DNA of 64,000 bases from Clostridium neonatale (GTDB lineage Bacteria > Bacillota > Clostridia > Clostridiales > Clostridiaceae). A program made the position numbers and the translations under genes. The stretch spans positions 2,791,288-2,855,287 of the forward strand of contig NZ_LN890328.1 of the NCBI RefSeq assembly GCF_001458595.1. The letters run 5' to 3'. Below, in pieces: positions 35,862 to 45,642 of the stretch (its first letter is position 1; each line of letters begins with the position of its first letter). The notes beneath the pieces were generated by a model. The model was not told the DNA's origin. It did not search any database and was given only the letters and a program-made list of their open reading frames with translations.

Positions 35862-36745
35862 TAAATAAGGGATGTAGAAAGTTTAGATTGGAATAACCGA
35901 AATAAAGCTCTTATGTGTGGCTCGCTTGCTACAAAAATGACGATAAGAATTCAAACATGCAGACATTGTACCCACAAATGTTTGCTCCAATGTAAAATTG
36001 GACAAACAATTGTGGAACAAGTCTAAATGAAGAATTCTAAAGCGTCATTTTTGAATGCAAGACACCGCCAACATAAGAGCTTTATTTCTTTGTTTCATCT
36101 AAATTCAGAGTAGTGGTACTATTGTTGCTATACATAAATACATTTTTAAATTAAGGAATAGTTATTTATAAATGTTAAAGATTTAAGAAGGTAATATTTT
36201 ATCATTTTTTAAAAGTATAAATTTATAAATATAAGGATATATATTCTTAAGAATGTGCACTTATAAGGAAACCTATTCATCATTAGATGAATAGCGGCTA
36301 TACTGCTAAATTCGTACCTCACCAAGCATTATATGCCAAAGAGCAGCTATGCTGCAATTTGGAACTTTCCTTATTTATTGGGTGATGCAGGGGAATAAGT
36401 AGTTCCATAAATTATTATAAGTGATTGAAAAATATATTTTTAGGCATGAAATATTCCTAAAACATAAATTATATCTAAAAAAGTTAGATATCTATGATTT
36501 TAGAGAAAAACAAAGAAATTCAATATATGAATATGCGTAGTATTGTATTGAAAATTTGAGTTATTAAATTCTTAGACAGAGGCTGTTCCAAAATTGTTTG
36601 TCAAATACTTGTTGTTGGAGCAAACATTTTTGGGCACAGCCTCTGTCTGTAGAATTTTTAACTCAAATTTTCCTACAATACGAGCATATCATATATTGAA
36701 TTTCGGTTGTCATCCACTAAACCATGATTCTACGTCCCTTATTTA
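35862..36745 (+). repeat. 0.88-kb structured element, copy B (both ends intact)
   Basis: TAAATAAGGGATGTAGAA on the left is matched inversely by TTCTACGTCCCTTATTTA on the right. The L hairpin spans 35900-36087 (188 nt) with a perfect 17-bp base stem AAATAAAGCTCTTATGT/ACATAAGAGCTTTATTT. The R hairpin spans 36515-36704 (190 nt) with ACAGAGGCTGT/ACAGCCTCTGT and AAAATTTGAGTTA/TAACTCAAATTTT stems. Between them are about 430 bp with an inverted GCAGCTATGCTGC module. No credible ORF exists on either strand. It lies between degV and wecB. Confidence 0.9.
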
Positions 36746-36818
36746 TGTTGTGCTTAAGTTTGTATATATGATAAAATGATTTTATATTTATTAAGTAAAA
36801 CTTAAGGAGGCAATCTCT

Positions 36819-37883
36819 ATGAAAATATTAACTGTCATAGGTGCGAGACCACAGTTTATTAAAGCTGCTACAGTTTCAAACAAAGTAAGAAGAAATGGTA
36901 ATAGTGAAATATTAGTTCATACTGGTCAACATTATGATAATAATATGTCTGATATCTTTTTTGAAGAATTAGGAATTCCAAAACCTGACTATAATTTAAG
37001 TATTGGTTCTTCTAATCATGGCCATCAAACAGGAAGCATGTTAATTGCTCTTGAAGATATATATTTAAAAGAGAAACCAGATATGGTTTTAGTATATGGT
37101 GATACAAATTCAACTTTAGCGGGTGCATTATGCGCAAGTAAGTTATTAATTCCAGTTGCTCATGTCGAAGCAGGACTTAGAAGCTTTAATATGGCAATGC
37201 CTGAGGAACAAAATAGAATACTAACAGATCACATTTCTAATTTATTATTTGCACCAACACAAACTGCAATTGATAATTTATCTAAAGAAAACATAACAAA
37301 AGGTGTTTACAACACTGGAGATGTTATGTATGATGCTATTAATCTATTTAAAGAAAGAGCAAAAGAAGTTTCTACAATAACACAAAAATTAGATTTAGCC
37401 CCAAACAGCTATATTTTATCAACTATACATAGAGCTGAAAATACAAACAGCATTGAAAGATTAACTTCAATAATAAAAGCTTTGAGTGAATCTGGTAAAA
37501 AAATAATATTGCCACTTCACCCTAGAACCAAAAAATTTATAAATGAATATAATTTAAACGTTGGAGACAACATTAAAATAATTGATCCTGTTGGGTACTT
37601 AGAAATGATTTCTCTTCAAGAAAATGCATGTAAAATTGTAACAGATAGCGGCGGAGTTCAAAAAGAAGCTTACTTCTTAAAGAAACCATGCATTACAATG
37701 AGAGATGAAACAGAATGGATTGAAACAGTACAAAATGGATGGAATATAATAGTTGGAAGTGATTCGAGCAAAATACTAGATGCAATTGAAAACTTTAATC
37801 CTACCGGTACTCCAGCATCTGCTTTTGGTAATGGAGATACCTCTTCAATCATTACTGATATAATAGAAAAATACTTAGGCTAA
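36819..37883 (+). CDS. wecB: UDP-N-acetylglucosamine 2-epimerase (non-hydrolysing)
   Basis: The 354-residue protein converts UDP-GlcNAc to UDP-ManNAc. It has the family's VIGARPQFIKAA start, HTGQHYD, VYGDTNSTLAGA, HVEAGLRSFN...PEEQNR, STIHRAEN and TDSGGVQKEA. AAGGAGGCAATCTCT precedes the ATG. ManNAc derivatives serve surface polysaccharide or secondary wall polymer synthesis, which fits the neighbouring genes. The end of element copy B lies about 73 bp upstream, so the wecB promoter must lie in that gap or in the element. A terminator follows. Confidence 0.95.
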   Translation: MKILTVIGARPQFIKAATVSNKVRRNGNSEILVHTGQHYDNNMSDIFFEELGIPKPDYNLSIGSSNHGHQTGSMLIALEDIYLKEKPDMVLVYGDTNSTLAGALCASKLLIPVAHVEAGLRSFNMAMPEEQNRILTDHISNLLFAPTQTAIDNLSKENITKGVYNTGDVMYDAINLFKERAKEVSTITQKLDLAPNSYILSTIHRAENTNSIERLTSIIKALSESGKKIILPLHPRTKKFINEYNLNVGDNIKIIDPVGYLEMISLQENACKIVTDSGGVQKEAYFLKKPCITMRDETEWIETVQNGWNIIVGSDSSKILDAIENFNPTGTPASAFGNGDTSSIITDIIEKYLG

Positions 37884-37895
37884 TATAAATTTAAA

Positions 37896-37945
37896 GAAAT
37901 GGGATATGTACTAATAAAACTAGTATATATCCCATTTCAATATTA
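37896..37945. terminator. Bidirectional terminator between wecB and the GH3 gene
   Basis: GAAATGGGATATGTACTA (37896-37913) pairs with TAGTATATATCCCATTTC (37921-37938). It lies between convergent genes. Confidence 0.8.
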
Positions 37946-37949
37946 TTTA

Positions 37950-39704
37950 TTACCATTCCCTACCTGGATCATCTGCCATATTATTCCCCGTTCCCTTAGG
38001 ATACAAAACAGAATAGTGATCTAACACAAGATCATTTTCACCATTTTGGGATTCTTTAAATACAAATAAAATCTTAAATTCAGCACCTGCCGTATAACCT
38101 ATAATTTGTTCATTGTCATACTTTGAACTATATGCTGGTTCTCCTAACACTTTCTTTACATTAGAAAGTGATAGTTCTCCTAACTTACTATCAAATGACC
38201 TAGCTTCAAAAATTTGATCTCCTTTATTACATCCAAAAGCTACATTAGCCTTAGAAAAAGTATAATACACCCCTTTAGCTTCTGATACAAAGTCAGATGT
38301 GTCAGCCTTTCCAAGCTTTTCTTCTACATCTTGAATAGTTGTAGACTTAACTTGAAATTCACTATTAATTATTTTCCCTTTCTTTGCTAACTGGGTAATA
38401 TTATCAATTAATTCTTTTTGTGAATTTTCCTCTTTTGAATTATTTTCTGGATTAACTTTTCCTCCTTCACTATTTGAAGAAGTTTTATAATTTGAAATTA
38501 TATTTCTCTTTATTTTAACTTTTAAAATTCTTTCTACAGATTTATTTATTCTTTCTTCTGAAATAGTTCCATTTTTTACGCATTCCAATAAATTATCATA
38601 TACATTCTGAAAATCTGGTGTCATAAGAAGTACATCTGCGCCTGCATTGATTGCCATTATTGCAGCATCTTTTGGTGAATAATAGTTAGATATGGCTTTC
38701 ATATTAAGCGCATCAGTAGTAACAATATTTTCATATCCAAGTTCTTTTCTTAATAAATCAGTTATTATTGTTTTAGATAACGAAGATGGAGTATTATCCC
38801 CTGTCACATTAGGTGCAGAAATATGAGATATCATTATAAAATCCACATCTTCTTCTATTCCTGATATAAAAGGCAAAAATTCTGTTTTTCTCATACCTTC
38901 TAAAGTTTGTGGTGTGTAAGAAAATTCATTATGCGAATTTGCCTCTGATCCACCATGTCCTGGGAAATGTTTTAATGTAGCTGAAACATTATTTTCTTGT
39001 AGTCCTTTTACAACCTCTTTTACCATATTAGCTACAACTTCAGGGTTCGAACCAAATGCTCTTCTTCCTATCTCTGTATTATTCGGATTTGTAATAACAT
39101 CAGCTACTGGTGCAAAATCTAAATTAAAACCAAGTTCATGTATCTCTTTCCCTATTGTACTTCCTACAGCATAAGCTCTATTGTAGTCTTTCTTTTCTCC
39201 TATATCAGCCATATTTTCAAATTTAGTAACTCCTATTGATGGTATATCAGATAATCTTGATACTATTCCACCTTCTTCATCTACTGAAATAAATAAAGGT
39301 ATATTACTATTATCTTGAATATTGTTTATCAATAATTTTACTTGTTCTCTATCTTTAATATTATTTTGAAATAATATTATTCCTCCAACATTATATTTAT
39401 TAATATTTTCTTTTATAGATTCTGTAAAGACCATACTTTCCAATCCATTATTTACATCTTCTAAATTTACAATAAATAATTGACCTATTTTCTGTTCCAA
39501 TGTCATATCAGTCATTATCTCTTTTGCTTTTTGATTTAAAATTTCTTCTTCTGATAGTTCTTTCTCTTTCTTATTATCAATAATATCATTTTTATTTGAA
39601 CCAGATGGCTCCTTATAATTTTCTGCTTTATAAACAGAGCAACCACTTGTAGTCAATAAAAATATAGAAATAACTAAAAAATAAATCATTCTTCTCATAA
39701 CCAT
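37950..39704 (-). CDS. GH3 beta-N-acetylhexosaminidase-like lipoprotein with YjgB-type tail
   Basis: The 584-residue protein starts with a lipoprotein signal ending TTSGC (C22), so it is membrane-anchored outside the cell. The GH3 domain (about 60-400) has KHFPGHG (245-251) and the nucleophile D331 in TTDALNMKA. In NagZ enzymes the loop after KHFPGHG carries the catalytic dyad D-x-H, but here it reads NSH (N256, H258). A C-terminal domain (about 445-570) resembles DUF4309/YjgB, an uncommon fusion. It may trim GlcNAc from wall fragments or a surface glycan. AAGGAATTGATGA precedes the ATG. Confidence 0.8.
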   Translation of the reverse strand: MVMRRMIYFLVISIFLLTTSGCSVYKAENYKEPSGSNKNDIIDNKKEKELSEEEILNQKAKEIMTDMTLEQKIGQLFIVNLEDVNNGLESMVFTESIKENINKYNVGGIILFQNNIKDREQVKLLINNIQDNSNIPLFISVDEEGGIVSRLSDIPSIGVTKFENMADIGEKKDYNRAYAVGSTIGKEIHELGFNLDFAPVADVITNPNNTEIGRRAFGSNPEVVANMVKEVVKGLQENNVSATLKHFPGHGGSEANSHNEFSYTPQTLEGMRKTEFLPFISGIEEDVDFIMISHISAPNVTGDNTPSSLSKTIITDLLRKELGYENIVTTDALNMKAISNYYSPKDAAIMAINAGADVLLMTPDFQNVYDNLLECVKNGTISEERINKSVERILKVKIKRNIISNYKTSSNSEGGKVNPENNSKEENSQKELIDNITQLAKKGKIINSEFQVKSTTIQDVEEKLGKADTSDFVSEAKGVYYTFSKANVAFGCNKGDQIFEARSFDSKLGELSLSNVKKVLGEPAYSSKYDNEQIIGYTAGAEFKILFVFKESQNGENDLVLDHYSVLYPKGTGNNMADDPGREW

Positions 39705-39879
39705 TCATCAATTCCTTTATAATTTTTCACTCAGATTTTAATATTTTCATATGACTTTTACTTTCAAGTATATCCTATTCCCTATTATTCTATCAATATT
39801 CCATGGAATATCTTTTTAAGATAAACTTAATATTAATTCAAAATTCATTTATTTTATTATAATCTATTAAAAGTAAAAA

Positions 39880-39918
39880 ATGTTTCAAAGAAAAATATAA
39901 ATTTTTCTTTGAAACATT
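39880..39918. terminator. Terminator downstream of the O-antigen ligase gene
   Basis: AATGTTTCAAAGAAAAA pairs perfectly with TTTTTCTTTGAAACATT across a 6-nt loop. It lies 10 bp after the ligase stop codon. Confidence 0.85.
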
Positions 39919-39927
39919 ACTTAATTC

Positions 39928-41421
39928 TTAATAAAATTTAAATTCTTTAAAAGTTGTTCTATTAAAAGAACCTGTATCTTCTTTTCTATAAACTTGTATA
40001 CACGCTATAGAAAATGCAATTAAAAGCCAATAAGAAAATACGTATGTTATTGAACTTGGTCCAAAACTTGCTGGTGCAAATGCTATAAGACCAGAAACTG
40101 CTGCAAAGCACATTACACTTTTTTTCTGTATTCCAATAACTATATTAGATATTAATAAGTATAAATAATAAACTCCATATAATATTACACCTGGAACACC
40201 AAAGTCAGCTAATATTTCAATTGGATAACAATGAGGACTGAATACAGTCCCTGTATTTCCTTGATTTCTTACATATTGTTCAACATTTCCTACACCATAT
40301 CCTAAATAATTCTTATTATGTATTAATCCTTCAACTAGTACATCTTTTATTATTGTTCCTCTTACATTTACGGACCCTTCTCCACCTTCTTCAAATTGCA
40401 TCTCTTCTAATGCATGAATTTTATCCGAAAGTGTAATATTCTCCACTTTTTCTCCATCTACCGGGGCAACCTTAACTAAATATCCACTATAATTATAAGC
40501 TATGTAAAATCCTCCTATTAATATAAGTGGAAATATTATCTGTTTTACGCCTAATCGTCTTATACTGCATATTGAATATATTATATAAACTATAAATCCA
40601 AATATAAAGGCAAAAGACCCAGTTCTTGAAGTAGTTACAACTATTAAGCCAAAAGCTGCAATAGACACTATTATGAACCATACTTTTAATATTATATTTT
40701 CGAATTTATAAATTGCATAAAAACATAATGGAGAAAGAATAGCTAATGTTGCTGCTAAGTTATTTGTATTAAATGAAAAGGCTATTGGTCTTGCATTAAT
40801 CATATTTCTATGTAATTGTGATAAATTTTCAAATGAATCTGCATAATGCTTAACTGGAAGCTGATGTCCAAGTAATACTTCAACAAATCCAACTAATACA
40901 GTTAATGATATTATCCCCAAAACAACTTTAATTGTAGTTTCTAATCTTTTTCGATTTATGTTATAGATCATTAAATCTACTATAAACGCAAACATCATAA
41001 TATATATTGCTATATATTTTACTGCTAAACTTTTATTTAAAGCCCATGTTACACTTATACACATATAAATAAACCATATTACAAAAATACATAATATAAC
41101 TTTATTAATATTTTCCCATACTTCATGCTCTCTAAAAAATTTATAAAGTGACATTAATGTAAATATAGCTAAAACTATATGAAACATATATACACTTTCT
41201 ATTCCTGGCACATGTAACACATAATCATAACACAATGAAATTAAAAGTATTGCATATAATTGATCATATATTTCTTTTTCTCTCATTATTATGCTTGCCA
41301 AAATAACTGTTCCTATATACATTCCTGAAACTAGATAACTCTTATTCAAAACTCCTAATATTGCAGCTATTCCACAAACAATTAATGATAATATTATTGT
41401 AGATTTATTTTCTCTCGTCAT
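39928..41421 (-). CDS. O-antigen ligase/polymerase-like membrane protein
   Basis: The 497-residue protein has about 12 hydrophobic segments and a large extracytoplasmic loop (about 310-385). It carries the Wzy_C-type pattern TTSRTG before the loop and SPHCYPIEILADFGVPG after it. Such proteins polymerise or ligate lipid-linked glycans on the outer face of the membrane. Its ATG lies 2 bp after the stop of the CapD-type gene, so translation is coupled. It is the last gene of the operon, followed by a strong terminator. It is probably the polymerase/ligase of the local polysaccharide. Confidence 0.85.
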   Translation of the reverse strand: MTRENKSTIILSLIVCGIAAILGVLNKSYLVSGMYIGTVILASIIMREKEIYDQLYAILLISLCYDYVLHVPGIESVYMFHIVLAIFTLMSLYKFFREHEVWENINKVILCIFVIWFIYMCISVTWALNKSLAVKYIAIYIMMFAFIVDLMIYNINRKRLETTIKVVLGIISLTVLVGFVEVLLGHQLPVKHYADSFENLSQLHRNMINARPIAFSFNTNNLAATLAILSPLCFYAIYKFENIILKVWFIIVSIAAFGLIVVTTSRTGSFAFIFGFIVYIIYSICSIRRLGVKQIIFPLILIGGFYIAYNYSGYLVKVAPVDGEKVENITLSDKIHALEEMQFEEGGEGSVNVRGTIIKDVLVEGLIHNKNYLGYGVGNVEQYVRNQGNTGTVFSPHCYPIEILADFGVPGVILYGVYYLYLLISNIVIGIQKKSVMCFAAVSGLIAFAPASFGPSSITYVFSYWLLIAFSIACIQVYRKEDTGSFNRTTFKEFKFY

Positions 41422-41423
41422 AT

Positions 41424-43286
41424 TTACTCCTTATCTGCATTTTCAGCAGCTACCTCATCTTCGTTTTTATAGTGATATGTTGGCACTATTAACTGCATCT
41501 GTCGTTTAAGTTCTTTTATGTCATCAACTTCTAATAATTTACGTAATTGTTCAAGCTTTATTGTCAAACTATTCATATCTTCAAATGTTGGTTTACCTAC
41601 ATGAATTTTTTTATGAACTGTGTCTTCTAAACCTTCTTCACTCATTAAAAGTTCTTCATATAATTTTTCTCCCGGTCTTAATCCTGTAAATACTATTTTA
41701 ATATCTCTGTTAGGTTCAAGTCCTGAAAGGCGTATTAAATCACATGCCAAATCATAAATTTTAACAGGTTTACCCATATCTAATACAAATATTTCTCCAC
41801 CTTTAGCAAATGCACCTGCTTGAAGTACTAGCTGAGCTGCCTCTGGAATAAGCATAAAATATCTTATTATTTTTTTATGAGTGACTGTTACAGGCCCACC
41901 ATTAGCAATTTGTCTTTTAAATAACGGAATTACGGAACCATTACTTCCTAGAACATTACCAAATCTTACTGCCACAAATTCTGTTTCTGATTCTTTATTT
42001 ACAGCTTGAATAATCATTTCACATAATCTCTTAGTCGCACCCATTATATTAGTTGGATTAACTGCCTTATCAGTAGAAATCATTACAAATCTATCAATCT
42101 TCGCTTCACTTGCTTCAAGTGCTAAATTTAATGTTCCAAAAACGTTATTTTTAATAGCTTCTTTAGGACTATCTTCCATTAAAGGAACATGCTTATGTGC
42201 TGCTGCGTGGAATACAACATCAATATTATTTTTCGTAAATATTTCATGAAGTCTATTTCTATCTCTAATAGATCCAATAAGTACCTTAAGCTCTAGATCA
42301 GGGAAGCTGTCTTTAAGCTCGTTTTGTATATCATATGCATTATTTTCATAAATATCAAATATGATTAATTTTTTAGGATTAAATACAGCAATTTGTCTAC
42401 AAAGCTCTGATCCTATGGACCCACCGCCTCCAGTAACTAAAATAGTCTTTCCTTCTATGTACTCTGCTATTCCTCTATTATCAAGCTGAATAGGGTCTCT
42501 TCCAAGTAAATCTTCTAAATCTACATCTTTAATTCTACTAACTGTAGCATCACCATTAATTATTTCATACATTCCTGGTATAATCTTAAGCTTACAGTTT
42601 GTTTCTTTACATATATCTATTATTTCTGCTTTATTTTTATTATCAAGAGAAGGAATAGCAATTAATATCAAATCAATTTCCTGTTCTTTTGCAATGTAAG
42701 GAATATCATGTCTATTACCTTCTATCTTTATTCCTGAAATTCTTCTTCCAAGCTTATCTCTATCGTCATCAATAAGAACAATAGGATTATATTTAAGCTC
42801 TCTTCTTGAAAGTATTTCATTTATAATCATTGTTCCTGCTGATCCTGCCCCAACAACCATTACTCTTTGCTGATCTGCCGAATATTTGTATGGTACATAT
42901 AAAAGAATTCTTCTATAGACTCTATAAAGAATTCTATATCCTAAAACAAAGAAAATTGCAAGTAATGTACCAACCACACATACGTTTAATGGAATTGTTG
43001 CTCCAAACCCTCTAGTATATGCTATAGTTAATATACTAGCTAGAATATTACCTCCGACTCCAAGCAAAAATTCATCAGTACCTGTTAAGTGCCATAAACT
43101 ATCATACATTTTAAATAAATAGAAACATACTAAGTATATTAAGCTTAACACTACTACATCTTTTGAGTAGATTCCTGCAATTTCAGTAAATGAACCTAAC
43201 TGAGTTATATTTATGGCAAAAAGGTATGCCATATTAACCATAAATAAATCAATTATCATAATAGTTAGTGTTTTCCAAATCCTCAT
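41424..43286 (-). CDS. Membrane-bound nucleotide-sugar 4,6-dehydratase (CapD/PglF type)
   Basis: The 620-residue protein has four N-terminal membrane segments. A first Rossmann-like region (VVGAGSAGTMI, about 143-153) and a catalytic SDR domain (ILVTGGGGSIGSEL, about 283-296) follow. The active-site region STDKAVNPTNIMGATKR has methionine where classic SDRs have tyrosine, as is normal in this family. It converts UDP-GlcNAc to a 4-keto-6-deoxy sugar. I start at the ATG at 43284-43286 with AAGGAG 6 bp upstream; an in-frame GTG 18 bp earlier overlaps that site. It is co-translated with the ligase gene. Confidence 0.92.
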   Translation of the reverse strand: MRIWKTLTIMIIDLFMVNMAYLFAINITQLGSFTEIAGIYSKDVVVLSLIYLVCFYLFKMYDSLWHLTGTDEFLLGVGGNILASILTIAYTRGFGATIPLNVCVVGTLLAIFFVLGYRILYRVYRRILLYVPYKYSADQQRVMVVGAGSAGTMIINEILSRRELKYNPIVLIDDDRDKLGRRISGIKIEGNRHDIPYIAKEQEIDLILIAIPSLDNKNKAEIIDICKETNCKLKIIPGMYEIINGDATVSRIKDVDLEDLLGRDPIQLDNRGIAEYIEGKTILVTGGGGSIGSELCRQIAVFNPKKLIIFDIYENNAYDIQNELKDSFPDLELKVLIGSIRDRNRLHEIFTKNNIDVVFHAAAHKHVPLMEDSPKEAIKNNVFGTLNLALEASEAKIDRFVMISTDKAVNPTNIMGATKRLCEMIIQAVNKESETEFVAVRFGNVLGSNGSVIPLFKRQIANGGPVTVTHKKIIRYFMLIPEAAQLVLQAGAFAKGGEIFVLDMGKPVKIYDLACDLIRLSGLEPNRDIKIVFTGLRPGEKLYEELLMSEEGLEDTVHKKIHVGKPTFEDMNSLTIKLEQLRKLLEVDDIKELKRQMQLIVPTYHYKNEDEVAAENADKE

Positions 43287-43361
43287 AACGAACTCCTTAC
43301 TCACTCTACAATGAATAAATTAAATCATCGATCATTGTTCAATTAAATAATAATTATTTTT

Positions 43362-44351
43362 CTATCTTAAAACATTAAATATCTTTAACATTAGTTTTGG
43401 ACAATATCTTATACTTTTACACTGAATAAAGTATCTTATATTATTTTTATCAAATCTTTGAATTTTATAATTCTCAAGATACTTTTTAACATCTGTCTTA
43501 TTTAAAAATTCAAATAAAGCTTCATAAAAATCTTTATTTCTTGAAAATACAGAGAATATATGTGAAATGGAGTATGGAATTTTAAATTCAACTAAGAATT
43601 TTTGAATTTCTTTATATTCTCCACTTTTTCTTACGTATTCAAGTAAATCAACATATGAATTATAGCAGTCTAAATGCTTCAAAGATACATTTTGTGTTAT
43701 TGAATTTTCCCAAATAACATAATATGCCAATACTTCATTTACTGATATAACTTTTTTTGAATGCATTAAAGCCTTTACTATAAAGATCATATCTTCTCCA
43801 TATTTTCTATTACTATCAAAAAACAAATTATTCTCTTTAATTATTGAAGCTTTATATATTGCACTTCTCATCCCTATTGTAATATCATCGCTTAACTGCT
43901 TAAATGCAGCACTCTTACCATCTATGTAATTTTCTAAATAGTTTGTTCTATTCTTAACTAAAGTGTCACCTTCAGAATTTACTTCACTATAATCACAAAA
44001 AACTATATCGCATTCTGTTTCTCTAGCCTTATTATACATATGCTCAATAAAGTTTTCATGGAAATAGTCATCCGAATCTAAAAATGTTATGTATTCACCG
44101 TTAGCTTCCTCTATACCCTTATTTCTTGCAACACTTACTCCAGAATTTTTTTGTGTTATTATTCTATAATTAATATCACTATTTTTAAGTAATCCTTCTG
44201 CAATTTCAATACTTTTATCTGGAGAACCATCATCTATAAGAAGTAATTCAAAATTTTTATCTGTTTGATTTATTATTGATTTTATATTTCTTTCAATGCA
44301 TTTCTCTACATTATATACGGGAGTAATTATAGATACATTTATCAATGTCAT
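43362..44351 (-). CDS. Family 2 glycosyltransferase
   Basis: The 329-residue GT-A enzyme begins with VSIITPVYNVE and has ELLLIDDGSPD, ARNKGIEEANGEY and the DxD-type FLDSDDYF (about 90-97). It has a C-terminal part without clear membrane segments. The likely ATG at 44349-44351 has AAGGAG only 3 bp upstream. A TTG two codons later has better spacing, and an earlier ATG at 44384 lacks a site, so the start is uncertain by a few codons. It is similar over its length to the GT2 at 45643-46626, suggesting duplication. It would add a sugar to the surface glycan. Confidence 0.85.
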   Translation of the reverse strand: MTLINVSIITPVYNVEKCIERNIKSIINQTDKNFELLLIDDGSPDKSIEIAEGLLKNSDINYRIITQKNSGVSVARNKGIEEANGEYITFLDSDDYFHENFIEHMYNKARETECDIVFCDYSEVNSEGDTLVKNRTNYLENYIDGKSAAFKQLSDDITIGMRSAIYKASIIKENNLFFDSNRKYGEDMIFIVKALMHSKKVISVNEVLAYYVIWENSITQNVSLKHLDCYNSYVDLLEYVRKSGEYKEIQKFLVEFKIPYSISHIFSVFSRNKDFYEALFEFLNKTDVKKYLENYKIQRFDKNNIRYFIQCKSIRYCPKLMLKIFNVLR

Positions 44352-44612
44352 ACGCTCCTTATTCATCAGTTGGTAGTTAATCATTGACGGTTTATAGTTA
44401 AAATTTATACTTATTATCTAAAATTTTTAACGCTTAATAAAAATTACACTAATCCCAAATAAACAAGATACATCTATATAACTTCAAATGTCAATTGTAA
44501 ACTATATAACTACTTTGAATTATACTCACATTGCATTTTATATGCAATATATAGTCATATTTATTAAGTAAATTTTCATATTCATTTTTAATTATCCTTA
44601 ATTAATATTCTC

Positions 44613-45467
44613 TTAATTAATTAAAGATTTATGAGCTTTAATTATTTTAGCATGCCATTGTCTTTCTTCTTCCTTTGGTAAGGTCATATAATCTCCATAT
44701 AACTGTGTTAATATTGCATCTGGATTTTTAGGCGCATAAAAATATTCACCTTCAAACTCTAATTTACTAACCTCAAAAAAATCTTCCTTCTTATATATAT
44801 ATTCATCCCAAGGTGTATCAACGCCATATGCCATGTAAGGAGAATTTACATCGTTCCATTTGATTAACTTATAAAATAATCTTTGCCTGCCTTTATCTTT
44901 TAATACATTCACAACTATTTTATAAATAGCATGAGTTATTTTATTTTTTAAAGTTAATTTTTCTGGCATTTCACGCATTCTTACAAAACTTTTTATTATA
45001 TTATTACTGATTTTTCTTTGAATTTTATAAACAAACTTACTTTTTGGAAGACTGTCATAAGGTAAAACATCAATATATATTCCATTATGCATATCAGGAT
45101 TTTCTGCAATTACTTTTTGTATAAATAATGTATTATTATATCTTATCTTGCACGGAACTTGATATATATCATAATTTTCATCACTATCAAATGTTTGCAA
45201 AAATAAATTATCTGGTAATTCTTTTTTTGCAATTTCTAAAAATTTTCTATAATCTTCCCTAAGCATTCCTATATCTAAATCATCATCCCAAGGAATAAAC
45301 CCCTTGTGTCTTACTGCCCCAATTAAAGTTCCGGCATCTAGAAAATATTTTATATTATGTTTTTCACAAATTTTATGTACTTCTTTTAAAATTTCTGTCA
45401 TTAACTTTTGCGCATCTCTAAGCCCTAAATCAACATATTCATCATCATTATATAAATTTTTATTCAT
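44613..45467 (-). CDS. LicD-family phosphotransferase
   Basis: The 284-residue protein has the LicD nucleotidyltransferase-like signature: YFLDAGTLIGAVRHKGFIPW followed by DDDLDIGM (41-68), including the paired aspartates. LicD proteins transfer phosphorylcholine or a related phospho-group to surface glycans. GTGAGGTTAATTT precedes the ATG. It sits between two GT2 genes, all in one direction, with gaps of about 170-260 bp containing repeat debris. The cell-wall-binding protein at 19107 carries choline-binding-type repeats. A phosphocholine-decorated polymer is therefore an attractive but unproven idea. Confidence 0.85.
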   Translation of the reverse strand: MNKNLYNDDEYVDLGLRDAQKLMTEILKEVHKICEKHNIKYFLDAGTLIGAVRHKGFIPWDDDLDIGMLREDYRKFLEIAKKELPDNLFLQTFDSDENYDIYQVPCKIRYNNTLFIQKVIAENPDMHNGIYIDVLPYDSLPKSKFVYKIQRKISNNIIKSFVRMREMPEKLTLKNKITHAIYKIVVNVLKDKGRQRLFYKLIKWNDVNSPYMAYGVDTPWDEYIYKKEDFFEVSKLEFEGEYFYAPKNPDAILTQLYGDYMTLPKEEERQWHAKIIKAHKSLIN

Positions 45468-45482
45468 AAATTAACCTCACTT

Positions 45483-45545
45483 TTAAATTATCAATTGTCA
45501 CTTGTCAGTGATCAACTAATGTTGAAACTCCATAAGGAATTTCTG
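45483..45545. repeat. Partial copy of the CAATTGTGAATTG repeat family
   Basis: ATTATCAATTGTCACTTGTC and a GAAACTCC-ATA-AGGAATTTC hairpin resemble one arm and the internal hairpin of 31024-31128. The opposite arm is missing. It occupies the gap between the LicD and GT2 genes. Confidence 0.4.
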
Positions 45546-45642
45546 AAATTTATTTTAAAATTTTGCTTTGCAAAATTATCCCTAATCTCACTCCACACGC
45601 CCATAGATAGAAAAAATTTGATTATTTCATTAAGTGCTTAAT

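Noticed and set aside
39040..39060. tRNA-like GGTTCGAA string
   Set aside because: It lies inside the GH3 coding sequence and no cloverleaf can be formed around it.
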